A stretch of 64,000 nt of DNA from Sebastes aleutianus (GCA_916700875.1 CAKAKS010000066.1:35524490-35588489), one strand, 5' to 3'. Shown: positions 1-11,793, numbered from the stretch's first letter. Notes: generated from the sequence alone by a model not told the origin. Program-made: numbers and translations.

Positions 1-1706
1 CCAGTGAGCAGAATGTTGTTACTACATCGCTATAATTTGAGTTGAATATTACCTCTGACGCCAGCACACTGACTCTCACCACTCTAAAGCATAGCCTGGA
101 TTAATACATAATGTTCCATTGTGTTTGTGAAAGTGTAGAGAGATGAATTCCTCCCACGGAGAAGACCTAACATTCAGTAGATTAAGGCACTTTTTCCTTG
201 AGTCTTTCAGCTGAATCCTTCAAAAGACTGACACAGAGTCATAGCTGAAAGAGGACGAGATGAATTGATTTGATTATTTTTGGGTGAGTGTGGATCAATC
301 GCATTCTTTCCCCTCGTCAGAGCAGGGTGGTTTGGCCCTGAGGGCGGAGGGGTGTAATCATTTGAGGCAGGCGGAGCGCGCCATTTGCCTGGGCCCGGAG
401 GGGTTCTGATTTCAATACTCCATTATGAGCCGCGTTAACAGAAAATAACATAAATTCCTCTCGGAGAACACACACTGTTACACACAGACACGTCGTATTT
501 GAGCATGTATAAACACACTGAGACACAAAGAGAATCCTTCAGACAGACAGGAATGAGAAGAAGTCAGTGGGACGAACGCACACATTCCATATTATTACAA
601 GCGTATATCACCCAGCTACTGAAAGGACAGTCTAAATAAGAAAATATTCTGATAATCAAATAGACTTCACTGAGATCTGTGCTTTCGTACGTCTGTTTGT
701 ACAGAGTTAAAAAAAAAATCTCAAATTCTTCATATCAGTCCAAATGGCAGTGGACAAAATATCCAGGCTGCCTGGCAGTAAAATGTATACAGGACGGAAG
801 CACGTTTGTATAAACTGTGACGGAGGAAATCGATCCTTCACACTGCTCCACATGAGGAGAGCCAGATGGATCCTGTTAACAGTTCTTAAATGAATTCTAC
901 ACTTTCTAAGTCCTGTGACATTCAGGGAAGCTGTTACATTAAAATTCCCAGCGTTTTGACAATTCCAAACAAATTTACACAGGCCGAGCCGCGCTGCCGA
1001 GGCGGAGAGCTGACTGGGTTGTCCGCACTGTGTGTCAAGGTTATCACAAGGCTGTATTTGTCTAAGACTGACAGGACCCATTCTGAAACCTAACTCCACA
1101 TCAGTTAGTGTGGGAGGAAGCTTTGTGGGGGGAGAAGGAAAAAAGCGAGGGAGGAAGAAATAGAGAGAAACTCAAACCATGATTTATTTTAAATAGTGTC
1201 AAATGTAGGCTGCAGGAGTTACCTGAACATCTGTAAGGCAGACGGGCTTTGGCTATCCCTAATGCTGCTGAGGCTACGAATGGCTGAAGAGAAGGTCTGT
1301 TTTAGACAGTTTTTTTCGACCTGTGTTGCAGTTATTTGTACTAAATTCCTGCAACATACACATCCTGAACTGAAAGCAAGCAAAGTCCTTGTAAGGGAAA
1401 TATTAACTTTGGAATATTTGTAATATGTCCAAAACACTGTCAACACAGCTCTCACGGGGGCTAACTGGGCAGACCACTGTGTGGAAGTGTATATAACTAT
1501 TTATTTTCACATTGCAAACATTCATGGTTTGGTACGCAAAGCTAAATAATTTCAGGTTGGGGCCGTGCTGTCAATGACCCCCATCGCCACAGTATGTTGG
1601 CTTGGACAGTAGTTGGTTGATGGGTAAATATTGAGATGGTTCCTCGAGTGTGTAGATCCTGGGGCTGAGCTAAACAAATGGAGGTTGTTAAGGGTCAAGC
1701 TAAGAA
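1..1706. other. Intronic stretch with no recognised feature
   Basis: No exon, RNA gene or complete mobile element was recognised here. Short open frames on both strands show no familiar protein motif and no splice-site context. By position this lies in the presumed last intron of FBXL17 (minus strand), because the only exon found lies at 8576-8718 and the terminal coding exon was not seen. Confidence 0.5.
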
Positions 1707-2224
1707 TGTTAGACCATAGACTGTATATAAAGATGGATGGCATGACAGCTCCCTTAAAGTGATGCCAAAACATCTGGATCGCCCCCTGGTGGCTGGCTGC
1801 AGTATAGGTCATAAAGCCCGCCTCCTCCATGTTAGTGGTTAGCGGATGGAACATGGGCCAAATCAAAAACATTTTTCCTAAACATGGTTTCTGTCATTTT
1901 AGTTAGTTCTTATCACGCTGATGTATGTGGAAGTGTTCATTTTTCTGATAAGTTTGGTTTTAGTTAGTTATTTGATGCTATAAAAAGGGGGTCAGACGTC
2001 ATGATTAACAGCTGTGGCTGACCTCGGCTCGTGATTGGTTTGGGCGGGTGACCTTGACACCGCGGCTCCATCGTCCCATCACTACTGCGCAAACTCTGGC
2101 TACAAATGACGTCAAACTCCCAAGATGGCAGCTCCCGTATCTGGGATATTTTGGCTTCACTTCTGTACAGTGGGAGGAAGTGGAGACGCATCGTCCAACT
2201 TTACATACAGTCTATGTGTTAGAC
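1707..2224. mobile_element. Non-autonomous hAT-type transposon, CATAGACTG family, copy 1
   Basis: The element occupies 1715-2216 (502 bp) and is flanked by a perfect 8-bp duplication, TGTTAGAC, at 1707-1714 and 2217-2224. Its ends are inverted: CATAGACTGTATATAAAG at the left and CTTTACATACAGTCTATG-like sequence at the right. An 8-bp duplication is the hallmark of hAT transposition, although P and Merlin elements can produce similar lengths. There is no transposase; the open frames across it are short and unrelated to known proteins. A second copy at 61352-61875 shares the internal segments, including the region before 1860 and the tract that reads TGGGAGGAAGTGGAGAC near the right end. The intact duplication suggests a fairly young insertion. 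The superfamily is inferred from the duplication only. Confidence 0.8.
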
Positions 2225-5150
2225 CAATTCAAGGAAATACTATCCTAATCTAGAGAATGCATTCTACACTCTTTGCCCAGAATCCCCTTCTGTTCTTGTC
2301 CCATGTTTTATCACTGGATGTAATCTTCACTACAGTCCTTGAACAAACTAAGAGCACAGAAGGAATATGTAATAAGTACCGCTGACCTTATATATGCTGG
2401 TCATTCATGCTGTCAACACTGGGCCGAGGAACGAAAGAGACAAACGGATGCATGGAGAAAGCTACGCCTCGCATCTTATTTTAAACAATGGAGAGTTTAA
2501 TAAAATGAGGCATGAGGAAAAAAAAAATTCAAATGGATTTGTCAACATAAGGAAGAGACGCTGTGGCTGAGAGAAATCTAAAGTTAAGTAATTTGCACAA
2601 GACTTTCATTATGTGGGAACCTTGTGGAATTGAGAGTTATCCCCCAGCTTCTGCGTTTTCCCAGAACTACATTAAGTGCAGAGATGAGATTAGTTTGCCC
2701 TGAGATTGAATTGGACATGCCTCCGGATTTTACTGCCGTGATACACAAATAAAGCGTGATACAACATTGCTAGAGGCTGAAACGTCAAATGCAAACCAGG
2801 AAAAAAATCACAACCAAATTGAATGCGCTGCTGCCTATACTGAAAACAATTTTACAAAGTACTTAAAAATATTGATTTGGTTCATTTAAGAGACACGGCA
2901 CGTAACACGGATTACAACCACTGTGAAACCGGTCAAATTTTCCACCAAGCAGTGGTCAGAGCACTTATAATTGGTGCAAAAATTAGTTTTTTGTTTTTTT
3001 GTTTTTACAAAATGTAGTGTGTAATTTGATGTGATTTTTAAAGTGACTTGACTTCCTCAAGCAAAGAGAAGAAGTGGAGCAGCAGTTGGGCCAAGGGGCC
3101 AATGGGACAACAGCCAATCATGTGAATGTAAAGTGACCTTGGTAAAGATATCAAACAGCCCCTAACTGGAAGTTGTTTTGGAGTGTCAGCTACAGTAAAT
3201 GCCTAAATTTAGTTGAGGCAACTGAAGAATCTCAAGAGTAGAGCAGGGGGAGCAGAAGGTATGAGGGATGGAGGGGAGGAGAGAGACGAGGAGAAGGCAG
3301 AGCGTGGTCACTGCTGCCCCTGGGCTGACTTGTAGAAGACCACAATTCTCTGCTCCTCACCTTTTTACCTTTTTACCTCTTTAACTCGTCCGCTAGCTCT
3401 CATTTTCGCCACGACCTCGGTAATAACAACCTATTTCTGTTTATTTGTTTCCCTCTGAGCAAACTTGGTATTACCCCCATCCCTCTCTCCCTCTCCTCCT
3501 GAAACCTGACTTCATCTAACTCCCTTCCAATGAAAAACATCACCAACAACAAAGAAAGAAAGTAGCTGCCGTGGGCTGCTCTTTTTCCCCACACAGGCCT
3601 GACCAGTCCACACCAGTACTCCGGGCTCATTTGCAATGCTAAATACAATTTTTAGGAATGGAAGGACTGAAAACAGAGGAATGGGTGAATGGGGCAGGCA
3701 AGCAGTGAATTCATTCTGTGATTCAGAGCTGGTAACACACCTGACCTTGGAAACTGTCAAACTCTTCTCTCTGCTCGACTCACACTCCATTACAACTCTA
3801 ATAGCACCAATTACAGCTTTATTTAGCTATGTCATCCCCATATTCCCCTTCAGAGCACAGGGAGAATCATTATTTACCTTTCCATCCTCCGGGCAAAATT
3901 ATGAGTATGAATATCACATCTGAAGAGAGGGATGGAAAGATAAATAAGAGCAGAGGGATGGGTGAATGTGTTCGTTGGGAGGGCAGGAGAGTGAAAGCAT
4001 ACGGTGGAGAGAAACCAAGAAAAATTGTTATTCCAGTAGAGATGTAGGTCATTCCAGCACAGATTTTTATTAGCATGGATGTAGATATCGATTGTTGGGT
4101 CAGTGAGTCGGCGAGGCAGGAGGGAACTAAATGAAAATGGAATCTAAGTGATCACCTGCTATGTAATGCAGTTACTCTTTATTACTCCTAGATAAATATG
4201 ATAGATACACATTCATGTCTGCAATAATGTGAACTGAGTATGCCGCTTCATCACTGAGACCTTACACATGGGGTCACTGTCAGACCCTCATATGTTTTAA
4301 TTTCATTACAGCACAAATAGATAAATATGATACACCGATGTTCTTGTCGCACTTAACGATCTCTGGGCAGGCATTTTTATCGGAAAAATCCATAGGGTCA
4401 ACCTTGAGGCCTCGGCACGCAGATATCACTGATTTTATAATGTAGAAATAAAAATGATGAGTTCCCAACCTGGTGAAAGGCTTCGGCTATAAGTCAAAAT
4501 CTCTCCGCCCTCCTCGTCTCCCCTGCCGACTTCTACTTGCACTTTTTACTGCGCAGCAGGGGCTTTTAAATTAGTTTAGCCCAAAACCCAAAAGTAAAAT
4601 TTAGCCTGAGAACAAAAGGCTCATTAAATCCTGTTACACTCATATGCAGGCCCACCAGCAATGGCATTATGGCCTGTGTTGCGTACCAGGCTGCAGTACA
4701 AGAAACCATGCTGTACAATATCAGAGCAGGCTAAAGTTTCAGCTGTTCTCTTTCCCTTCCTTGTCTGCCCTCATCCCACTCATGTCAGACTGAACGATCC
4801 CACACTAAGTGGATGCATCTGTGTGGTAGGAGCTCCACTGAACCAATTGGAGAGGTGGGTGGAGTAGTTACCATGGCACTACAACTAAATGTGCTTCCAT
4901 CAGGTTGGTGATTGGATGGATAAGAGAGGCCAGATGAGAGTTAGAGGGTGACTTTGGAAAGATTGTCCCTCAGACCCAGAGGCAAGTAGGCTTGAGAGGG
5001 GTCATTATGATATCACCCAACTGGTTGATCACATAGACATACTGGGCACGGACGGCAGTGGATTAGCTTCTCCACACGCTTTCCTCTGGATACTTTTTAT
5101 TGGCCAGTTGCCCTAGCCTGGGTCTTTTGAGTGTTCATGTGTGTGTGTTT
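2225..5150. other. Intronic stretch with no recognised feature
   Basis: This region holds A/T-rich and purine-rich intervals (for example 3240-3300 and the T-runs near 2990) and short unrelated open frames, but no exon, RNA gene or element with recognisable ends. The segment from about 5155 to 5615 has a repeat-like feel (ends resembling GTTCAGATCTGGCACTAA and GTTCACACCTGTACTTA), but the inverted match is too weak to annotate. Confidence 0.4.
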
Positions 5151-5675
5151 GACTATGGCCCTGTTCAGATCTGGCACTAACGTGTCCTCAGAGAGCCGAG
5201 GATGAGAGTGAGCGGGCGGTCGGGTATCAGCTCCGCGCAAAGCAGCGGAACAAAAACACCGACACATCTCCGACAATATGATAATAATGTCTGATAGATA
5301 TGTGGCTTATAGATAAAATACAGTTGTACCGACAGGATACAGTAGAGCACAGAGGACGTTTCCATGCTGCGAGGCTGACATGCGCTCACGTCTGTCTGTC
5401 TGTTCATCTGAGGAGCGCAGTGATCCTGCAGATCTCAGCTGGACGTCAGTTGAGTTGGTGGTCCTTAATGTGGCCCAGGACACATTTGCGTACACACTGC
5501 TAAAAGAATGTGGCCACATGTGGCCCAGACCACCTCTGAATGTGGTCTGAAAGATCCGATCTCAATGCGTCCTCAATGTGTCTTGAGTGCGTTCACACCT
5601 GTACTTAGAGCTGTTCACTTGTGATCCGATGGGCCTCTGTCTATGTGTTTATTGTGTGTGCACTAGAGTTGAGCA

Positions 5676-5703
<28 letters not shown>
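5676..5703. repeat. (AT)n microsatellite
   Basis: About 14 uninterrupted AT units lie next to the left end of a probable hAT remnant. Confidence 0.95.
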
Positions 5704-5706
<3 letters not shown>

Positions 5707-5719
5707 ATTCACCATTTAT

Positions 5720-5990
5720 ACCCCTAGGACCCCTAAATTGATACACATTGTACCAGAATTCTATAGTTGTCAACTACAGTTGAGGAAGATAACCGTGGAG
5801 GAAGTGAAACCTATTATCAGAGTAGCCACACTTATGACTACACATGAATCACATTGGGCTCACTTATAGTGAATAAAAAAAGTGAAAATAAACTATTCTT
5901 CATTTTTCCTGGGGACCACCTGGAACTCCCTCAAGGACCCCTAGGGGTCCCCGGACCCCTGGTTGAGAACCACTGCCTTAAAGTATCTGG
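5720..5990 (-). mobile_element. Partial hAT-like repeat with GGTTGAGAACCACTG end
   Basis: The right edge reads GGACCCCTGGTTGAGAACC followed by ACTG. On the other strand this is the familiar CAGTGGTTCTCAACC terminus of a widespread hAT-related vertebrate repeat. Internally, paired AGGGGTCC and GGACCCCT motifs form short inverted repeats. The opposite terminus is missing, so the copy is truncated. Family assignment rests on that terminal motif alone. Confidence 0.45.
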
Positions 5991-6560
5991 GTGTATCGGA
6001 CAATATGGGCATCGCTGCACAACACTGAGCAGGGATGCTTTGTGGAAATATTGGATATAAAAAAACATGTTTGCATACGATTGTATTATTATTATATTAT
6101 CTATTTTTAATATGTATTATTAATAATACACCTTTTTGTCTGATAACAAAAATATTATGATAATAGTATCATTGCCCAGTTCTACTTACAATGGCAACAG
6201 GATGTGCACAGGCATGCATACACACACTCACATACACATGTTAAAGCAGCAGTAGGCAGTATATTTTTGGCATCATTGGGCAAAAATTCCATAATAACCT
6301 TTCAGCATATTGTAATTCAAGTGTTCTGAGAGATAACTAGACTTCTGCTCCTCCTCATGGCTCTGTTTTCAGGCTTTAGAACATCTAGCCTGTGATGGGA
6401 GACTTTGACCAATCACAGGTCATTTCATTGAGAGAGAGAGCGTTCCTATTGGCTGTGCTCCGGTCATGTGACCGGAACTTGCCGTTCCTTCAACAGATCT
6501 CAACATAGCCGCCGCGTCACAAACGTTCTCACTTTACAGCTAAACCGTACACTACAAGAT

Positions 6561-7668
6561 AGGGCTGGGCGATATGGCCTAAAAATAATTTTGCAATATT
6601 TTTAGGTAATATCGCGATACACAATATATATCGCGATATTTTCAAATATCCTCTAAGCACTTCATAAATACTCGATTTAACCCTTTGATGCATACAATCA
6701 CACCAATATGATGATTCTTGTAGTCCCTGCAGCATATGTCTGCATTAAAACCTTCTTGTTTATATTCATTAGTGGTTTCTATTGGAACTATTTTAATCTC
6801 TCATGCATTAAGGGGGAAATCACAAGTTCAATTTAACAAAACAGTATCCACTTTAACCAAATAGTTATCTGGCAATACATGCTTTATATATTTTGATAAA
6901 TACATAACACACACACACACACCGTTTTTAATGGCGTGTAATAAATGTAAAGTATTTTATTGTTATGTTTACCAGTAAGCTGTTATAACATTGCTGATAA
7001 TAAAAAATATTATTTTCCCACTAGTGTAGAAAGACTCACCGATCGTGAGGTGCAGCCTGCTGTATGGCCAGAGCAGTCTGGTCCACTTCTTCAGGCTGAC
7101 AGCTTTGGTTCTGTTAGCTGGACGTTCATATTTTGGATCAAGTGTCTTAATGAGTCTTTTGAATCCGAGCTTTTCAACTACGCTAACGTTGCGATGTAGT
7201 TTACAGCGGCCATGATTTCTTTGCATTTTGCACTTTTTTTGTCATATGGGATTGTCTTGGAAAGCGAGGAAGCCAGAGTCATTTGCGTCTGGGCTGGTTC
7301 TGGTTGCTTTGGTCGTGTTCTCGCTACCGTACTCGCTTTGACGCTTCAGTTCTTTCGCTTTCTCCGGGTTCCGGGCTTTCTCTCTCCGCTGCTTCCCTCC
7401 ATAAACAAAAACACGCCGGTCGAATACATCGCCCTCGCCCAGGAGAGAGGTCTGGATGGAGGCGGAGTCTGTGACTAGTGTGTGAAGTGTGTGTGTGTGT
7501 GTGTGAGAGGGAGCCGAGAAGGAAATGCCAAAGTGAGTCTAATGCCGGCGGGGGGGCTTAAAAACATTACATGACCATTTGTAGTCGATGTTCGCGATAT
7601 AGGTTTTATATACCGTGCGTGGGACAAGCCGCGATACATCGACTATATTCCATATATCGTGAACATCG
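6561..7668 (-). mobile_element. Internally deleted hAT transposon nested in the TTAA element
   Basis: This 1108-bp insertion is bounded by direct copies of ACTACAAGAT (6551-6560 and 7669-7678), of which 8 bp would be the hAT duplication and the rest chance identity with the ends. The left end reads AGGGCTGGGCGATATGG, a well-known teleost hAT terminus rich in CGATAT motifs. Near the right end are a second set of CGATAT motifs and a hairpin of GTAGTCGATGTTC and GAACATCGACTAC. A minus-strand fragment of hAT transposase is retained at 7077-7226. The element is far shorter than an autonomous hAT, so most of the transposase has been lost. Confidence 0.75.
7077..7226 (-). pseudogene. hAT (ZBED1/Ac-like) transposase fragment
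   Basis: The minus-strand frame starting at 7226 contains EKLGFKRLIKTLDPKYE, which resembles the conserved N-terminal hAT/ZBED motif pattern (E..GF..L...L.P.Y..P). This part normally lies between the BED zinc finger and the catalytic core. No BED finger, catalytic acidic residues or C-terminal dimerisation region are present nearby. It is therefore a transposase remnant inside the 6561-7668 element rather than a host gene. The recognition is from motif memory and is moderately secure. Confidence 0.6.
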
Positions 7669-8355
7669 ACTACAAGATGTTTCTGAAAACATCTGAGGAG
7701 AGAAATAGGCATTACAGTAACAGAATATTGATTCATATTTGATCAGCGCTGCCTAGTTTGACCGTTTGGTCGGAGTTCGCGAGTGATTGACAGCCGACTC
7801 TCATAGACAGCAGATGGACAGCAGACCTCAGATCGGCTCTGACTGCTTGTTTTCCTCCGGTCTGTGAAATCTTGCAGATGCTGTTAGGAGCACCGGAGGA
7901 CACAGAGGGATATGATTTCTTTCAGGTTACCAGTTTCATGTACTACTGTCAGGATATTACGACCGTTTTATAAAAACAACTTTTTTTAATCATAGTTGCT
8001 CCAATTTGGCCTACTTCAGCTTTAAGCACATTTAGAGCACAAAAAGGGGACTAACAACTGTATCAAGCTTCAGTTATGTTTTCCGCAAGGATGGTCGCAC
8101 GGACTTGAACTGACGTGGAATCGTGACGAGGAAACGTTTTGATCTTTTTTACTCCGCGCCAGTTTGTCCTCGTGGCAAACCGACAAAGTCCTCAAAGTTC
8201 TCCATTTTCTCCGCCCGTCAGCGTCTGTGTAGTTAGAAAAATGTGGATGTGCACGGACAGGCGAAAACCTGCCGCACGGAACCCCCGCGAAAGGCCGTGT
8301 CTAGTGTGTGACGTCACTTTGGCCGTGCTTACAAGCATAAATCAAGCGTGAAAGT

Positions 8356-8460
8356 AGGGCTGCAACTAATGATGATTATCATTCATTTGACCATTATGTT
8401 TTTCTTCTGCAAATTCTCCCCCCGAAATGTTTTTCAGTACACATTACAAAAAAAATCTGA
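8356..8460. mobile_element. Partial hAT-type repeat end
   Basis: The sequence TAGGGCTGCAACTAATGAT at 8356 is the terminus of a very common teleost hAT-derived repeat. The matching opposite end is not found before the FBXL17 exon, so only a fragment of about 100 bp is supported. A related terminus, ending TTGCAGCCCT, lies at about 61960. Confidence 0.45.
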
Positions 8461-8575
8461 TTTGCTACGTTTAAAAACATCTCCAGAAGCATGTTTGGAG
8501 TGCACGCCACGCATACAGTACAGCATACTGTATAGTACTGACAGGAAAGCAGACATTCTGGGCTGAGCTTGTTAC

Positions 8576-8718
8576 CTTGTCACATCTCATGAGGCCCAGG
8601 TAGCGGAGGGACTTGCTGCTCTGAGCGATCTGTGTGGCTCCCTGGTCTGTGATGTCCTTACACCAGCCGGCATCCACGGTCTCTATGGTGCTGCTGTACT
8701 GGCCTATGGCTATCAGAG
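8576..8718 (-). CDS. fbxl17: FBXL17 penultimate coding exon (leucine-rich repeats)
   Basis: This 143-base exon encodes 47 complete codons plus two leading bases of a split codon. The peptide includes ALIAIGQYSSTIETV, DAGWCKDITDQGA and SSKSLRYLGLMRCDK. These are cysteine-containing leucine-rich repeats and closely match the C-terminal region of vertebrate FBXL17. The acceptor is TCCACAG (AG at 8719-8720) after a long pyrimidine tract, and the donor is AAG|GTAAC (GT at 8574-8575). The upstream intron is therefore phase 1 and the downstream intron phase 0. FBXL17 is a substrate receptor of the SKP1-CUL1-F-box ubiquitin ligase and is known for removing wrongly dimerised BTB-domain proteins. The F-box and other repeats are encoded by exons not seen here. 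The reading frame is intact. A paralogous FBXL gene is possible but fits the peptide less well. Confidence 0.92.
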
Positions 8719-8801
8719 CTGTGGATGCAGGAGAAAGACGGAGAGGAGGGACAAGGAGGGAGGGAGGGAGGGAGGGAAAGAAACAAGAAAAGGTGTTAGT
8801 C
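8719..8801 (-). promoter_or_regulatory. Branch point, polypyrimidine tract and acceptor of the FBXL17 exon
   Basis: Read on the minus strand, a near-consensus branch site GACTAAC lies at 8801-8795, about 78 bases upstream of the exon. Between it and the acceptor there is no AG dinucleotide, since the plus strand has no CT from 8721 to 8800. This is the AG-exclusion zone expected with a distal branch point. The interval is almost pure pyrimidine and contains a (CCCT)n microsatellite. The branch site is inferred from the motif and not demonstrated. Confidence 0.65.
8752..8777. repeat. (GGGA)n / (CCCT)n microsatellite in splice-acceptor tract
   Basis: About six GGGA units on the plus strand make up part of the polypyrimidine tract of the FBXL17 exon on the minus strand, 34-59 bases upstream of the exon. 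Confidence 0.9.
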
Positions 8802-9136
8802 TGACAACCTTTCTCATGCAAATGTGGCAGCGTCGGCCTCCCAAAGAGACGCATAGAAATTCGAGATGAAACCGGGGCAAGTCATCTGGCCAGCTGTGAC
8901 ATATAATTCCAATGTTTGCACAACACCTTGAAAATATTCACACATACACACACACACAGGGTAACACGCTGAAATACACACATGGAATACACACAAATGT
9001 TGCACACACCCATGTTTGTTCAGACTGCTGCAGGATTCATCCATTAGAGCGTTGGCATGAGTCACAGCACTGAAAGGCAATGACACCGTGCCAGGGTAAA
9101 GTGTGACTCCATGCCAGTGTATGATTTAATTCTGCT

Positions 9137-9137
<1 letters not shown>

Positions 9138-9211
<74 letters not shown>

Positions 9212-9215
9212 TGTT
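9138..9215. repeat. (TG)n microsatellite
   Basis: More than 30 TG units with one GG slip near 9204. Open frames across it are repeat artefacts of alternating Cys-Val or Thr-His. Confidence 0.98.
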
Positions 9216-9332
9216 TACTGCCGCCAGGGCAGAAACAAAGTGCCAGCAGGGTAAAGAGTATCCACCAAAACAAATATCTGTCAGTGTCTGGGGGCTTTGT
9301 TCCACATCGGAGCATGTGTGTATACATACCTT

Positions 9333-9352
9333 CACACACACACACACACACA
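9333..9352. repeat. (CA)n microsatellite
   Basis: About ten CA units. Confidence 0.9.
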
Positions 9353-10184
9353 CTATACCTCACACGTGTTCTTCTCTTCATATTGTCTTCATTTATTTTA
9401 CAAATTAAAATGTGCAGCAGACAAACAAGATGAGATTAAACCGCCTGTAATCTATCTTAAATAAAGACTCTCTGTTGCATTAACACACAAACACACACAA
9501 CAATCTTCCTCATCAATCTTTGACCCATCAATCGTTGGGCAGATGGAGGAGACATGTGCTCCACCAGTCGATTGATAATGCTGCTCGGTGATCGATTGGC
9601 AGGGCCTGGGCTTTGTTCTCCCCTCTCTCACAACCGTCACTAATGAGAGTGGGAAGGGAGGAGGTGGAGCGAGGGATGAGAGAAAGATGAAAGGAGGAGG
9701 GTAAAGACAGAGAAAGCCTTTGACAGCACCTTCAAATACTTACTTAGCCCTGATGTTGTTGTTTTTTTTCATTTGCAGAAATCCATTTCACTTCAAACTT
9801 TTTTTCACAAACAAGCTTCAGACTCAAACATCACCTCAACGAGGAGGGAAAATGTGTCTTTACACACTCGTTTTCATGTTGAACCTCTTCCTGTCTCCCC
9901 TTTTCACTTTTATCACCAGCACTTTTAGAAATACCTCCACATATTACAGTATTAAATAACATGCAATCAGCAGATTGTTGATGTCACCGCACACTGGGTT
10001 AGACTCGCTGTCCAAGGCTGTGTATATGTGTGTGTGTGTGTGTACATGTATACGAGCGTGGAGAGAGAGCTTGTTCCCACAGGAGAAGGGAAATGAATAA
10101 TCTTATGCTTTTTGAATCAACTGCATATATTTTGACCGTCTTTCCTCCTGTCCAGCTGGAGCTATGTAATGTAGAGTCTCCTCT

Positions 10185-10288
10185 ACACACACATACACAC
10201 ACGCACACACACATACACGCACACACACACACGCGCACACGCACACACACACACACGCACACGCACCCGCAAACGCACACGCACACAC
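10185..10288. repeat. Compound (CA)n / CACG microsatellite
   Basis: CA units are interrupted by many CG dinucleotides and ATAC variants, giving an imperfect alternating purine-pyrimidine tract of about 100 bp. Confidence 0.95.
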
Positions 10289-11276
10289 AAATATATAAGG
10301 ACCATCATGTGTGCAGTATGTTACATATGTAATATATAGCTTTGGGCACTTGGGGTGCTCCACATGTGGTTCCCTTTGTGCTCCAGCATGCTCTTGGATG
10401 CCATGCATAATGGCACATTATGACTGAACAGGCAGTAACATGGCTTTGAAGCTACAGTACAGAATGTTTCATGTAAAACGGCACCATGGGGAAGAGGCTC
10501 CATCAGGCCAGATGGGTGAGCAGCACACGGAGCACAGCCATGTTGTTTTTTTGACTAGTGGTGACCTGGTTAAGTAGTCTAAAAATGGAGACACTTGTGT
10601 TTTTGTATGTGTGCGAGACTGGAAAGACAAGTCAAGTAGGTGAACGGCTCCCATCTTGTTCCCCTTGTCACGTCCAATCACATGATCCCAAACTCGATTA
10701 CCTGGGCTCAGACCTCTCGTCTGATGTTAAGACACACATATTGCTGCTGTTAAAACCTCCCTGCAGAGCGATCGGGGAGTTTTCTGAGGAACAGGGAGAT
10801 CAAATAAAAGACGAGAGCTTCACAGTTAACTGAACCAAACAACAGAACTCCCTCTACTTCCCCTTCACCAACTCCAAGTCCCTGTTTCTTCCACTTCAAC
10901 GTTACTTCTTTCAACCTGACAAAGTGAGAGGATTGAAGCAGACAGGTGCCCACCACGGCGCATGTATAAGAAGTGAGAGTGAATACATTGTCCATGCATT
11001 TCCTGATTACTCTGCTGCACTCACACACAACCTCACTACTCTAAATTACTGAATTACAGGCTCCAGACTCTATATAGGAAACATGTGGCAGTTTGAGATA
11101 GCTGCAGGGAGAACGAGAAGAGCAAATAACCCTAAACATCATTTTGTTATGCTCTCAAGTTGGTCAACTGGAGAGTCAGATAATGCCTTTGTCAGAACGA
11201 GCCAAGTGTTAGGCTATTTAGACTTGTTTAGTACTCCATCAACAAGTTCATCTGGTCGCTATTACAGTCTAATATC

Positions 11277-11279
<3 letters not shown>

Positions 11280-11338
<59 letters not shown>
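11280..11338. repeat. (TG)n microsatellite
   Basis: An uninterrupted array of about 29 TG units. Confidence 0.98.
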
Positions 11339-11340
<2 letters not shown>

Positions 11341-11793
11341 TGTGCTCTGCTTCTCCCCGTCTTCCTTTGATCCTCTATCAGGAGACTGTAAACTCCAGCT
11401 ACAGCTGCTGGCAAATGGAAATCGTTGGCTACTTCTGCAAAGCAGAAGAGCTTTCAGGGAAACCTTTTAACTACAGTCAAACAGTTTTGCTCACCTTAGC
11501 AGAGATAGATAGTGCAACCGGAGCTCAGTGCATTTCAAAGAGAGTGTATAGAAATGTACATACAAAAATGTAAAGTGTTTTATTTGTGATGAAAACATTA
11601 GAATCCTACTACAATTTGATTTGTGTGAAAACACAATGGTACTGCATTCTTCTCATTATGAAATAGTGAAACGGTATGTAAAAAGCACATCTTTGCATTT
11701 TTACATATATCACAGATGCACACAATGCAACTTTCATACACTGCTCGTCAAATCTTTACTTTTAGTTCAATCTAAACTAATGTAAATGCCAGC

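Larger units (their letters stand above)
5664..6184. mobile_element. Probable degraded non-autonomous hAT element
   Basis: The left end TAGAGTTGAGCAAT (from 5664) is an imperfect inverted match to the right end ATTGCCCAGTTCTA (to 6184), a terminal pattern common in teleost hAT-type elements. No matching 8-bp duplication was found at the flanks. It contains an (AT)n run and what appears to be a second older fragment at 5720-5990. Calling it one element is an inference from the ends alone. Confidence 0.4.
6241..8025. mobile_element. TTAA-flanked non-autonomous element, copy A, interrupted
   Basis: The element begins TTAAAGCAGCAGTAGGCAG at 6241 and ends CTACTTCAGCTTTAA at 8025, so both termini carry TTAA and inverted copies of roughly TTAAAGCTGCAGTRGG. 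TTAA is the target of piggyBac and Kolobok transposons. The body is split at 6560 by a 1.1-kb hAT insertion (6561-7668), and its sequence resumes exactly at the duplicated ACTACAAGAT. Without that insertion it would be about 670 bp. Related copies lie at 14777, 18033 and 45176. This copy lacks the internal inverted duplication of the copies at 14777 and 45176. No transposase of its own is visible. Confidence 0.75.

Noticed and set aside
5155..5615. Possible non-autonomous element with GTTCAGATCTGG and CACACCTGTAC ends
   Set aside because: The inverted match between the ends is weak and no target duplication was found.
1..8573. Terminal coding exon of FBXL17
   Set aside because: It was sought on the minus strand as the expected downstream exon, but no frame resembling the known C-terminus was found.
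10185..10288. CRISPR-like or regulatory repeat array
   Set aside because: The units are dinucleotides without spacers, an ordinary microsatellite.
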